Shown here: piece by piece, positions 8,257 to 16,209 of the stretch
Position numbering within the stretch: position 1 is the first letter of the stretch
How the letters are laid out: every line of letters starts with the position of its first letter
Source: UMGS1279 sp045540715
GTDB taxonomy: Bacteria; Bacillota; Clostridia; Oscillospirales; Acutalibacteraceae
Direction: 5' to 3'
Assembly: GCA_045540715.1 (NCBI GenBank)
Contig: JAZQHT010000010.1
Location: 1-64,000 of the forward strand
Length of the DNA stretch: 64,000 bases
Notes under the pieces: generated by a model
The model's input: the letters and a program-made list of their open reading frames with translations, nothing else
What the model was told of the DNA's origin: nothing
The model's database searches: none
Made by a program: the position numbers and the translations under genes

Positions 8257-10026
8257 TCAATTACCGTCCTTTAATAGTTTTTCGGTTATTGCGGCTAATT
8301 TACCGTCGTATTTACGATACAATTCATCAATTTCAGATTCTGCTTTTTTAAACTCATCACTCTCAAATTCAAAGTAATTCCAATCGATGAATTTTTGACG
8401 CATACGGTTAAAAAATCCTCTTGCATCATCTTTGTTTTGAAGAGCGTAATTACTTCCTAAAATAAATACAAGTTTATCAGTAACATAACGCTGTCTCATT
8501 ATTCCGCAGTTTGCCTCAACTAAATCAAAAGAATTTTGTTGCAGATAAACAGCATCCAGCATTTCAGATTTTAAATAGGTAATGTAATCTAAAAGAGTAG
8601 TACCTTCTTCACCAACGACTTTCATCATAGAGCCAATCTCATCGCCGTGATGAAGAATATTTTTGCAAAATTCTAACTTTTCACTGTCAATAACACTATT
8701 ATATTTCGACCATGAAATAAGCGGATCGATAGCAGGATACTTTCTTGCATCCGAACGCTCACGTGAAAGACCATGAAAAGCTCCAACAACTTTTAGGGTT
8801 GCTTGTGTTACAGGTTCTTCAAAGTTACCGCCTGCAGGAGATACCGTACCACCAATAGTGACTGAACCGGTACTACCATCAGGGAGACGTACATATCCTG
8901 CTCTTTCATAAAATGCTGCAATATAAGATTCAAGATATGCCGGAAAAGCCTCTTCACCGGGAATTTCTTCAAGCCTTCCGGACATTTCACGAAGCGCTTG
9001 TGCCCAACGGGACGTAGAGTCTGCAAGTAAAAGAACGTGAAGACCCATTTGTCTATAATACTCCGCAAGTGTTACTGAGGTATAAACCGAAGCTTCGCGA
9101 GAAGCAACCGGCATAGAAGAGGTGTTACATATAATAATGGTGCGTTCCATAAGTGAACGACCGGTTTTAGGGTCGGTCAGTTCGGGAAATTCTGTAAGTG
9201 TTTCAACAACTTCACCTGCACGTTCGCCACAAGCAGCAATAATAACGATATCAACGTCTGCATATTTTGACGTGGTATGTTGTAGTACGGTTTTACCGGC
9301 ACCGAAAGGTCCGGGAGTGCAATAAGTGCCCCCTTTTGCTACAGGGAAGAAAGAGTCGATAAGTCGCACCTTAGTTTCCATTGTTTCAGTAGGTGCCAAT
9401 CTCTCACTATAACATTTTACTGCACGTTTAACAGGCCACTTAAACGACATAGATACAGGTATTTCACGTCCACGTTCATCGGTTACCACCGCAATAGTTT
9501 CTTTAACGGTATATTGGCCTTTTTCGGCTATAGATTTTACTGTATAGTTTCCTAAAAGATAAAAGGGGATAAAAATTTTATGAGTAAATGGGCCTTCAGG
9601 AACTGTGCCTATATATTCTCCGGCACGAACAACATCACCAATTTTTGCAGTTGGTGTAAATTCCCATTTCTTTTCTGTATTAAGTCCGTCTGCATAAATT
9701 CCTCTTTCCAAAAACCAGCCTGCCTGTTCTGCTAAAACCGGAAGTGGATTTTGCAGTCCGTCATATATTTGGCCAAGCAATCCAGGGCCAAGGTCTGCTG
9801 AAAGCATATCTCCCGTAAATTCAACAATATCTCCGCATTGAATTCCATCGGTCATTTCATAAACCTGCACTTGTGCTACGTTCCCTTTTATGCGTATAAC
9901 CTCGCTTTTAAGGGCGGTATCACCCACATAAACATAGCATATTTCGTTCATAGAAACGTTGTTATCAAATTCTACCGACACCAAGTTTCCGTTTATGCTT
10001 ACTACCTTTCCTTTATTTTCGGTCAT
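8257..10026 (-). CDS. ntpA: V-type ATPase catalytic subunit A
   Basis: The 589-residue catalytic subunit carries the P-loop GPFGAGKT at 239-246, preceded by the extra non-homologous region (about 110-195) that marks V/A-type A subunits. LLADSTSRWAQALREMSGRL is the A-type signature. It hydrolyses or makes ATP at the A/B interfaces. The start overlaps the end of the DUF2764 gene by 4 nt, implying translational coupling. Length and motifs are ordinary and I see no damage. Confidence 0.95.
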   Translation of the reverse strand: MTENKGKVVSINGNLVSVEFDNNVSMNEICYVYVGDTALKSEVIRIKGNVAQVQVYEMTDGIQCGDIVEFTGDMLSADLGPGLLGQIYDGLQNPLPVLAEQAGWFLERGIYADGLNTEKKWEFTPTAKIGDVVRAGEYIGTVPEGPFTHKIFIPFYLLGNYTVKSIAEKGQYTVKETIAVVTDERGREIPVSMSFKWPVKRAVKCYSERLAPTETMETKVRLIDSFFPVAKGGTYCTPGPFGAGKTVLQHTTSKYADVDIVIIAACGERAGEVVETLTEFPELTDPKTGRSLMERTIIICNTSSMPVASREASVYTSVTLAEYYRQMGLHVLLLADSTSRWAQALREMSGRLEEIPGEEAFPAYLESYIAAFYERAGYVRLPDGSTGSVTIGGTVSPAGGNFEEPVTQATLKVVGAFHGLSRERSDARKYPAIDPLISWSKYNSVIDSEKLEFCKNILHHGDEIGSMMKVVGEEGTTLLDYITYLKSEMLDAVYLQQNSFDLVEANCGIMRQRYVTDKLVFILGSNYALQNKDDARGFFNRMRQKFIDWNYFEFESDEFKKAESEIDELYRKYDGKLAAITEKLLKDGN

Positions 10027-10580
10027 TGTTTTGCCTCCAACCTATCTCCATTTAAAATGGAGTCGTATATATTTTTATATGCTTTTTCTCCGCTCTTTGT
10101 ATCGAACTGCCTTATACGAAGAAGCAATTTTAATTTAAGTCCGTAATAGAAAATATAATCCTCTGAAAAGTTATCCATAGGTCTTAGCGTTTCTAATATC
10201 TCCAAACGGTAGCTGTTAAGATATTTTTCTGCTTCCATTGGGTTTTCAATTTCTATTGCTTCCCTCGCCACTTTTATATATTCCACAGGAAAAATTTTGT
10301 TTGCCGTATCAAACGACTTCTTCATTTTTTCTGCCCTAACTTTACCAAGTGCAAATCTAAGATTTCTCTCACTTTCGTTCCAAGCATCAATCAAAGCAGA
10401 GCCCGAACTCTCACTATTTTTTGGTGGTAATAAAGTGAGTTTATTCATCGCTTCTTGCGATCTTTTTCCTAAAAGTTGGTTACACAACTCGGTAAATCGT
10501 TCTTCTGTAATTGGAATTGAAGTGTTTTCACTTATTCCATCTAAAGACGGCAACTGTGATATTAAATAATATTCAGCCAT
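10023..10580 (-). CDS. DUF2764 family V-ATPase operon protein
   Basis: This 185-residue, mainly helical protein begins MAEYYLISQLPSLDG, typical of DUF2764. That family is known from the short V-ATPase operons of Chlamydia, spirochaetes and Bacteroidetes, always between subunits E and A, as here. No separate genes for subunits C, F or G are present, so it may take the place of subunit C at the top of the rotor. That role is inferred from position. It lies 5 nt after subunit E and overlaps subunit A by 4 nt. Confidence 0.8.
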   Translation of the reverse strand: MAEYYLISQLPSLDGISENTSIPITEERFTELCNQLLGKRSQEAMNKLTLLPPKNSESSGSALIDAWNESERNLRFALGKVRAEKMKKSFDTANKIFPVEYIKVAREAIEIENPMEAEKYLNSYRLEILETLRPMDNFSEDYIFYYGLKLKLLLRIRQFDTKSGEKAYKNIYDSILNGDRLEAKQ

Positions 10581-10585
10581 AGCTA

Positions 10586-11194
10586 TTACTTCGCCTCTTT
10601 CAAAAGCTCGGTAACTTTGGGGCTAAGATAATTTGAAAGCATATCAACAATTGCCTCTGCCGAATAATCGTAATATGCACTGCCACCACTTACAGCAATA
10701 CGGAATCCACCGTCAAAATTATCATTTGCCTTCAAAGTGATACCCTTTAACATTTTTTCTTTAAGAGCCGCTAACAAGGTTTCTTCTAACTTATTAAGGT
10801 CTTGTGTATTCAAAATAACCGCGATATCTTCTGTGTCCGGATTATTGGCACAGTTTTCAACAATGCTGATAATTAACCCTGCTAATACCTCTGATGAATA
10901 TACAGCAGTAACATTTTCACTAACGATAGCCTTTAATTCTCTTGTTACACTTTCTCTAAAAGAAATTAGCAAATTACGACCAGCCTGACGAATAGCATCT
11001 TCACTTGATTTTGTTATGCGCTCAGTTTCAGTTTTTGCACTTGCTAATATTTTATTTGCTTGTGCATGTGCATCAGCAATAATCTTTTCGGCATCCAATT
11101 TGGCTGCTTCAACTATAGCCTTGGCTTCGGCCTCTGCTGCCTCTGCGCCGTCTTTCTTGATTTGCTCAATAAGCTCCTTTAGTTGAACTTCCAT
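10586..11194 (-). CDS. ntpE: V-type ATPase peripheral-stalk subunit E
   Basis: The 202-residue protein has an Ala/Glu/Lys-rich N-terminal helix (about residues 5-90) that would form the stalk coiled coil, and a globular C-terminal domain (about 95-200). This is the usual subunit E layout. It is the first gene of the operon. A GGAGATAG ribosome site precedes the ATG, with a sigma-A-type promoter and a leader hairpin further upstream. No subunit G gene was found to pair with it. Confidence 0.88.
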   Translation of the reverse strand: MEVQLKELIEQIKKDGAEAAEAEAKAIVEAAKLDAEKIIADAHAQANKILASAKTETERITKSSEDAIRQAGRNLLISFRESVTRELKAIVSENVTAVYSSEVLAGLIISIVENCANNPDTEDIAVILNTQDLNKLEETLLAALKEKMLKGITLKANDNFDGGFRIAVSGGSAYYDYSAEAIVDMLSNYLSPKVTELLKEAK

Positions 11195-11242
11195 AATTCT
11201 ATCTCCTTTTTGTATTTAGTTAAATTTACTGCTAATAAACAA

Positions 11243-11280
11243 AATGAACCCAGCTTCCTCTACAGACAGCTAGATCCATT
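11243..11280 (-). promoter_or_regulatory. Leader hairpin of the V-ATPase operon
   Basis: On the minus-strand transcript, a 13-nt arm (AAUGGAUCUAGCU) pairs completely with AGCUGGGUUCAUU, counting G-U pairs, around a 12-nt loop. A U-rich stretch follows. It sits between the promoter and subunit E and could be a stabiliser, an attenuator or a protein-binding site. Confidence 0.55.
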
Positions 11281-11310
11281 AATGTGATTATAATTATTTA
11301 ATTATCTAAA

Positions 11311-11339
11311 ATTATAGCACATTTTCCCCTTTTCGTCAA
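11311..11339 (-). promoter_or_regulatory. Promoter of the V-ATPase/Ktr operon
   Basis: TTGACG and TATAAT stand 17 nt apart on the minus strand. The predicted start lies about 110 nt before the subunit E gene. Confidence 0.85.
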
Positions 11340-11443
11340 GTCTATAGAAGGATAAAGGGCACCAAAAATTAAATTTGTAAATTGCTAAAATTAATTTCAC
11401 GGTATATATTGCAAAGGAATTCGGTGGTAAATCCCTTCGTTTT

Positions 11444-12004
11444 TTATTTTAATGCTTCTTTTATTGTTTTTAACCAATAACTTTTATTACTTCCCTTGCC
11501 GCGTTGCGGAAGATATTTGGCTTCTGGTAAATCAATATTTTCTGTTTTTAATTTTTCTTTAATTGTATTATAGCCACTCTCTGCAAATTTGCTATTTGAT
11601 ATAACGGTTAAATTTTTATGGTCTTTAAGTTTTTTAAAACTTTCATAATCTAAAGTATATTCGGCTATATCAGAATCTAAATAACTGTTTTCATCTTTTC
11701 TTACCGCTTTATCAATAACGTCTAAAAAGGCAATGTTGTTTTCTTTTAAAACCTTAATAATTTCTTCTATTATGGCTTCTTTTAAATCTGTTTTATTTGG
11801 AGCATCTTTTAAATTTCCTTTTAATTCTTTTAAATTTGTTTTGTTTGTGGCTGCATCAATATAACCATAAATTCTATTTTTGGGAGCTGTATAAAAATAG
11901 CCACTATTTTGCCCTTGTGGTGGCGTTAAAGTGCCAACAATTAATAATTTCGTATTTGGAGTAATAGAATCATTTTTATTAAAGCTTGGTACAAGTTTGC
12001 TCAT
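11444..12004 (-). CDS. Uracil-DNA glycosylase superfamily-like protein
   Basis: The 186-residue protein shows the opening pattern of the UDG fold: a strand ending LLIVGTLTPP, then GYFYTAPKNRIYG, which matches the GSFPS...FYY..P.NRFW pattern of DNA-deoxyinosine and mismatch glycosylases. NIAFLDVIDKAVRKDENSYLDSDI fits the next conserved block. It could excise deaminated bases. A Lys-rich insert (about residues 50-75) and the lack of a clear second catalytic motif make the substrate uncertain. It stands alone with its own promoter and is very AT-rich. Confidence 0.6.
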   Translation of the reverse strand: MSKLVPSFNKNDSITPNTKLLIVGTLTPPQGQNSGYFYTAPKNRIYGYIDAATNKTNLKELKGNLKDAPNKTDLKEAIIEEIIKVLKENNIAFLDVIDKAVRKDENSYLDSDIAEYTLDYESFKKLKDHKNLTVISNSKFAESGYNTIKEKLKTENIDLPEAKYLPQRGKGSNKSYWLKTIKEALK

Positions 12005-12039
12005 TATTTAACCTCTTTAATTAAAATTTGGGTTGGTTT

Positions 12040-12069
12040 ATTATATCATATTTTTAAAACCATTATCAA
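12040..12069 (-). promoter_or_regulatory. Promoter of the UDG-like gene
   Basis: TTGATA and TATAAT lie 18 nt apart on minus, about 35 nt upstream of the coding start. Confidence 0.7.
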
Positions 12070-12105
12070 CTAATTTACACAAAAAGTTATAAATATGTAA
12101 TTTTG

Positions 12106-12134
12106 TTTACTTTTTATTGGCTTTATGTTATAAT
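12106..12134 (+). promoter_or_regulatory. Promoter of the transporter/nucleotidyltransferase pair
   Basis: TTTACT and TATAAT lie 17 nt apart on plus. The -35 is weak (4 of 6), which may mean regulation. Confidence 0.6.
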
Positions 12135-12164
12135 TATTTTGTATTAATTTTAGGAGGCTTATTT

Positions 12165-13454
12165 ATGGCTAACTTAAAGCAACCGACTACCGGTGGTTTT
12201 TCAAACCCACGTTTTAAGAAAATGGCATGGCTTGTATTATTAAGTTTTGGTTTTACATACTTGTTCTTTTATAATGGCAGGCAAAACATTAACATTGTTA
12301 TTGATGAAATGGCCGCAAGCTTTAATACCGATAAAACCGGTCTTGGCATTGTAACATCTTCATTATTTTGGTGTTATGCTTTTGGCCAACTTATTAACGG
12401 CCGTTTAGGTGCTAAATTTGGTTATAAAAACTTTATGATAATAGGCGTTATTGCTTCTGCCGTATTAAACGTTATTATTTCATTTCAACAGTCTCTTGTG
12501 GTAATTGCAATACTTTGGGGACTAAACGGATTCTTTCAATCTATGGTTTGGTCTAACGGCCTTGGTGTTGTAAACAAATGGTGGCCAAAAGAAAAACGCG
12601 GTTTTTCTTCGGGACTTGCCACCTTCTTTTCGGGTATGGCACAGGTTGTAACCTATCTTACAATTTTGCTTTGCACAGAGCTTAACCCGGATTGGGGTTG
12701 GCGTGCGGCTTTCCGTTACCCGATGATTCCTATGATTTTAATTTTAGTGGCTTTTGTTATGTTCTTCCATAATTCCCCCGAAGACGTAGGACTTACGGGC
12801 TTAAACGAAGAAATTACACCCGAAGAACAAAAACTTGCAAAAGATATTAAAGAAAAAGGTTATTTATACCCCTATAAAGTTTTATTTTCTGAACCAAAGG
12901 TTATAGTGCTATGCTTAATTTCTGCTATTGCCGGTATTGGTAGATATGGTCTTTTAACTTGGATTCCATCTTACTTTAAAAACACCTTCCACGTTGGAAT
13001 TAAAGAAGGTGTTTTAGGAACAATTTTACTTCCTTTTGGACAAGCCTGTGCAATGTTTATCTTCCCTGTTATTACAGATAAATTCTTTAAAGGCAAGCGC
13101 GAACCAATGCTAATTGTAGCGTCTATCGTAACCTTTTTAGGTATGATTGCCTTCCCATTTATTAAAAGTCAAATTGCCGCTTCTATAATGCTTTTCGTTC
13201 TTGGCGTATTTTCTATGGTTACAGGCGTTATTTGGGCAATTGCGGGCGATATTGGTGGCAAAGTATTTGCTTCAACCGTTGTTGGCGTTTTAGACTGGGC
13301 GGTTTATATGGGCGCTGCGTTACAATCAATTTTATTTGCAGTTGTAGAAGATTATTTTGGTTGGGCTGCAGGTTTTATAGCAATTGGTGTTTTATACGTT
13401 ATTTTATTAGTTCTTACCTTTGTTGCAAAAAATATGAAAACAAAGCGTATATAA
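12165..13454 (+). CDS. MFS transporter, organophosphate:phosphate antiporter-like (GlpT/UhpT type)
   Basis: The 429-residue protein has 12 predicted membrane helices. Its N-terminal half resembles the OPA family: FFYNGRQNINIVIDEM, then SSLFWCYAFGQLINGRLGAKFG, then VVNKWWPKEKRGFSSG. The related GlpT and UhpT exchange glycerol-3-phosphate or hexose phosphates for phosphate. Which compound is moved here cannot be read from sequence. Phosphocholine or a related headgroup is suggested by the nucleotidyltransferase 12 nt downstream. The ATG at 12165 follows TAGGAGG; the upstream in-frame start at 12117 overlaps the promoter and is rejected. Confidence 0.8.
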   Translation: MANLKQPTTGGFSNPRFKKMAWLVLLSFGFTYLFFYNGRQNINIVIDEMAASFNTDKTGLGIVTSSLFWCYAFGQLINGRLGAKFGYKNFMIIGVIASAVLNVIISFQQSLVVIAILWGLNGFFQSMVWSNGLGVVNKWWPKEKRGFSSGLATFFSGMAQVVTYLTILLCTELNPDWGWRAAFRYPMIPMILILVAFVMFFHNSPEDVGLTGLNEEITPEEQKLAKDIKEKGYLYPYKVLFSEPKVIVLCLISAIAGIGRYGLLTWIPSYFKNTFHVGIKEGVLGTILLPFGQACAMFIFPVITDKFFKGKREPMLIVASIVTFLGMIAFPFIKSQIAASIMLFVLGVFSMVTGVIWAIAGDIGGKVFASTVVGVLDWAVYMGAALQSILFAVVEDYFGWAAGFIAIGVLYVILLVLTFVAKNMKTKRI

Positions 13455-13466
13455 AGGAGAATAATT

Positions 13467-14210
13467 ATGAAAGTTGTAATTTTTAACTCTGGACTTGGCA
13501 ATAGACTTGGCGATTTTACAAAGACTCATCACAAATCAATGTCTGTATTAAAAAACGGCGAAACAATTTTTCACCGTCAGATAAGACTATTAAGTGCAGA
13601 AGGAATTAAAGATTTTATTGTTACAACCGGTCCTTTTGCAGAACAATTAAAAGGTGAAGCCGCAGATTTTAAAGACCTTTCTTTTACCTTTGTTCCAAAC
13701 GATATTTATTTTAAAACTAACTACATTTATTCAATGTATTTAGCGCGCGAATATATGAACGACGATATTATCTTTTTACACGGCGACCTAGTATTTAACC
13801 GCCGCCTTGTGCACGACGTATTAAATTGCAGTGATAAAAACACCGCCACCGTTAACTTTAAAAAGGCTCTACCCGAAAAAGACTTTAAAGGCAGAGTTCG
13901 CGACGGCAAAGTTTTAGAAGTTTCTATTAACATTTTTGATGAAGACTGCTTTGCATTTCAACCATTTTATAAAATGGATAAAGCAACTGCCGCTGCTTGG
14001 ATTAAAAAGGTTGAAGAATTTATTGAAAAAGGCGAAGACCGTTGCTATGCCGAAAACGCTTTAAACGAAATTTTTGCAGAACTTAACGTTCGCGCATTTT
14101 CTTATGAAGATTACTATATTGACGAAATTGACAATATGGACGACTACAACCGTGTAACAGAAGAAATTCTTCCCTTTGACGAAGCCGACAGTAAAATTTT
14201 TAACGACTAA
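13467..14210 (+). CDS. Sugar/choline-phosphate-type nucleotidyltransferase (LicC-like)
   Basis: This 247-residue protein has the nucleotidyltransferase fold signature NSGLGNRLGDFTKTHHKSM near the N-terminus and the metal-binding region IIFLHGDLVFN at about residue 105. The stretch NDIYFKTNYIYSMYLAREYM resembles LicC, which makes CDP-choline from phosphocholine and CTP for surface decoration. It could also activate aminoethylphosphonate or a sugar phosphate. It is co-transcribed with the phosphate-ester transporter, so import followed by activation is the natural reading. AAAGGAG precedes the ATG, and a strong terminator follows. Confidence 0.75.
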   Translation: MKVVIFNSGLGNRLGDFTKTHHKSMSVLKNGETIFHRQIRLLSAEGIKDFIVTTGPFAEQLKGEAADFKDLSFTFVPNDIYFKTNYIYSMYLAREYMNDDIIFLHGDLVFNRRLVHDVLNCSDKNTATVNFKKALPEKDFKGRVRDGKVLEVSINIFDEDCFAFQPFYKMDKATAAAWIKKVEEFIEKGEDRCYAENALNEIFAELNVRAFSYEDYYIDEIDNMDDYNRVTEEILPFDEADSKIFND

Positions 14211-14228
14211 TAAAGAATAAAATAAAAA

Positions 14229-14251
14229 AGCGAGGTGAAATTCACCTCGCT
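14229..14251. terminator. Bidirectional intrinsic terminator
   Basis: An 11-bp stem (AGCGAGGTGAA/TTCACCTCGCT, one-base loop) is flanked by A6 and T7. Its stem is identical to the one at 1871. It separates two convergent genes. Confidence 0.88.
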
Positions 14252-14255
14252 TTTT

Positions 14256-14810
14256 TTATTCTTCTAAAGTAACTTTGTTAAGGTCGATATAAAGTTCGGA
14301 ACTAATTTCTTGACCGAACATATCGTCGATATATAAATGATAATCTTTTTCTTCTGACATATCATACATATTGCTTGAAATATTAGGGTTAATTCCGTTT
14401 ATGGGGCCGTCACACGTACCATAAAGGCTAATTGTGTCTTCTGATACAGAAACACCAACCATATAATCGTCGTAATATTCTCTTAATTCAGGAAAATATG
14501 TTTCGCCATTAAAAACAGCTTTTAAAGCTAAATGAATTTCTTTAAGTTCAGATTGTGTTAGTAGATCGTCATCCGGATCGTCTAATTCGTCAACAGTAAT
14601 GCTGTCTTTAATATAGTTATTAAAATGAATAATATCGCCATTTTCATCAAACATTGAGTTTTTAGACGATAATTCTTTAAGGTTTTCTCTTAGCACTTCT
14701 TTAGCTTTATCAAAAGAACTAAATGCTCTATGCGTTGATTTCATTGATAGTGCATCTTCGCACTCGTTTGGTAAAGAAGTTTTTATTGTTAATACCCAAA
14801 TATCTTTCAT
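14256..14810 (-). CDS. Acidic cytoplasmic protein of unknown function
   Basis: I do not recognise this 184-residue protein. It begins MKDIWVLTIKTSLPNE, has no signal peptide or membrane helix, and is rich in Asp and Glu (for example DELDDPDDDLLTQSEL). A beta-strand-like segment follows (DYMVGVSVSEDTISLYGTC). The ATG at 14810 is chosen because AGGGGGA lies just before it; the longer reading begins inside the promoter. The promoter has no normal -35 box and instead carries a palindrome shared with the BspA-like gene at 63280. Confidence 0.7.
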   Translation of the reverse strand: MKDIWVLTIKTSLPNECEDALSMKSTHRAFSSFDKAKEVLRENLKELSSKNSMFDENGDIIHFNNYIKDSITVDELDDPDDDLLTQSELKEIHLALKAVFNGETYFPELREYYDDYMVGVSVSEDTISLYGTCDGPINGINPNISSNMYDMSEEKDYHLYIDDMFGQEISSELYIDLNKVTLEE

Positions 14811-14839
14811 TTTAAATCCCCCTAAATTTTTATAAACCA

Positions 14840-14873
14840 ATAATACCATTTTGCTTGTACCAAATATGGTACA
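14840..14873 (-). promoter_or_regulatory. Promoter with TGTACCA palindrome in place of a -35 box
   Basis: TGTACCA-N4-TGGTACA (14856-14873) ends exactly 10 nt before TATTAT (14845-14840) on minus. On that strand the block CTTTGTACCA-N-ATTTGGTACA matches the site at 63207 in 20 of 21 bases. It is likely an operator or activator site. Confidence 0.65.
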
Positions 14874-14880
14874 AAGTAAA

Positions 14881-16050
14881 TTATTCGCCTTTAACTGCGG
14901 CAATTAAGAATTTTGCAATATCGGTATTATCAACAGTTTTGCCTTTAAAGTATTCACTACCTTTACCCACAGCAAAAACACGAACGGGGACCCCAGTGTG
15001 ATAATCGGTTGTATATATGTTCTTTGTGCCTTCTTCTTTAGTTGCAGGCAGTTTTATGCCGCCTGTTTCGTGGTCAGAAGTAACAATTAAAAGTGTATCG
15101 GGGTTATCTTTCATAAATTTTAATGCTGCGGCCACAGTCCTATCTAATGTTACAACACTATTTAATTTGCCGTTAACGTGTTTATCGTGGCCATATTTAT
15201 CGGTACCCGAACTTTCAATCATTAAAAAGAAGCCGTTTTCGTTATTTAGGCGCTTAAAAGCAACCTCTGCACACTGTGCAAGATTATATGACGGATTGCT
15301 TGAATATCTGTTTAAAAAGCCGAAGAAGGGTTTTGTATTTTCTTTATCGGTATCTAGCACTTCTTTAAATTTGGTAAAGTCTTTAGCAACCAAATATTCG
15401 TTTTCAAAAATTTTACGACCTTCTTCGTCTAATGGTGCATAAACGTCGTTATAGCCTGCGCACATTAGAACGTCGGGTTTAAATTTAACCATTGAATTAA
15501 TAAGTTCTTTTCTATTATCACGGTTAATATTATGAACTACAAAGCCTGCAGGTGTAGCACCCGATAATGCTTCATCGGTAATAATGCCAACCTTTTTACC
15601 CTTTTCACGTGCAATTTCAGAAATATTTTTAATATCGTTACCGCTGATATCTTTACCAATGTAACTATTGTTGGTTTTTATACCGGTTGCAAGAGCTGTG
15701 GCAGAAGCCGCCGAATCTGTAACCTCTGCATTTGCAGAATAGGTTGTGCAAAGACCGTGATTTGGAATTTCGTTTAAAACCAAACCAAAATCGTAAACGC
15801 CTTTTGCGTATTGCTCTGCTAGGGTGATATCATTTGGTCCCATACCGTCGCCAATAATTATGATTACGTTTTTGGGTGTTTTAAATTGGCCGTTTACAAT
15901 TGCACTTACTTCGCTTTGAGTGATTGTAATTTCGCCCTCTGTGTACCACCCCTCTACTACGGGTGTTACAGGCTGTGCAGCCGGTTTGCTACAACCAGCA
16001 AAGCCAAAAACTAAAACTAATGATAATAATAACGCAAGTAGTTTTTTCAT
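14881..16050 (-). CDS. Alkaline phosphatase-family lipoprotein
   Basis: The 389-residue protein starts with a lipoprotein signal ending FGFAGC (Cys20). The mature part is an alkaline phosphatase: metal ligand D68 in IIGDGMG, nucleophile S113 in TDSAASAT, and the late ligand motif TSDHETGG. It should cleave phosphate esters outside the membrane, with Zn and possibly Mg. The ATG at 16050 follows GAGGAG, and the upstream TTG is part of that site. It lies convergent to the transporter pair and divergent from the SipW cassette. Confidence 0.9.
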   Translation of the reverse strand: MKKLLALLLSLVLVFGFAGCSKPAAQPVTPVVEGWYTEGEITITQSEVSAIVNGQFKTPKNVIIIIGDGMGPNDITLAEQYAKGVYDFGLVLNEIPNHGLCTTYSANAEVTDSAASATALATGIKTNNSYIGKDISGNDIKNISEIAREKGKKVGIITDEALSGATPAGFVVHNINRDNRKELINSMVKFKPDVLMCAGYNDVYAPLDEEGRKIFENEYLVAKDFTKFKEVLDTDKENTKPFFGFLNRYSSNPSYNLAQCAEVAFKRLNNENGFFLMIESSGTDKYGHDKHVNGKLNSVVTLDRTVAAALKFMKDNPDTLLIVTSDHETGGIKLPATKEEGTKNIYTTDYHTGVPVRVFAVGKGSEYFKGKTVDNTDIAKFLIAAVKGE

Positions 16051-16078
16051 AGATTTTCTCCTCAAATATTATAGTTTA

Positions 16079-16107
16079 ATTGTAAAATACTATAAGAAAA
16101 ATGTCAA
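16079..16107 (-). promoter_or_regulatory. Promoter of the alkaline phosphatase gene
   Basis: TTGACA and TACAAT lie 17 nt apart on minus, shortly before the ribosome site. No obvious Pho box was recognised. Confidence 0.8.
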
Positions 16108-16142
16108 GAAATGTTATTATATAAATATTATACTTAAAAGGC

Positions 16143-16171
16143 TTGACATATAATATTTTAAGGAGTAAGAT
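16143..16171 (+). promoter_or_regulatory. Promoter of the SipW cassette
   Basis: TTGACA and TAAGAT are 17 nt apart on plus, giving a leader of about 30 nt. The -35 is perfect and the -10 is 4 of 6. Confidence 0.65.
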
Positions 16172-16209
16172 AAAAAAGCAAACTTTATTAAATTAAAGGA
16201 GTTAAAATT

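Noticed and set aside
11195..11310. Known riboswitch in the V-ATPase leader
   Set aside because: Only a single long hairpin was seen; no conserved core of a known riboswitch class was recognised.
12117..12164. Longer start for the OPA-type transporter
   Set aside because: It would place the -10 box inside the gene and has no ribosome site, unlike the ATG at 12165.
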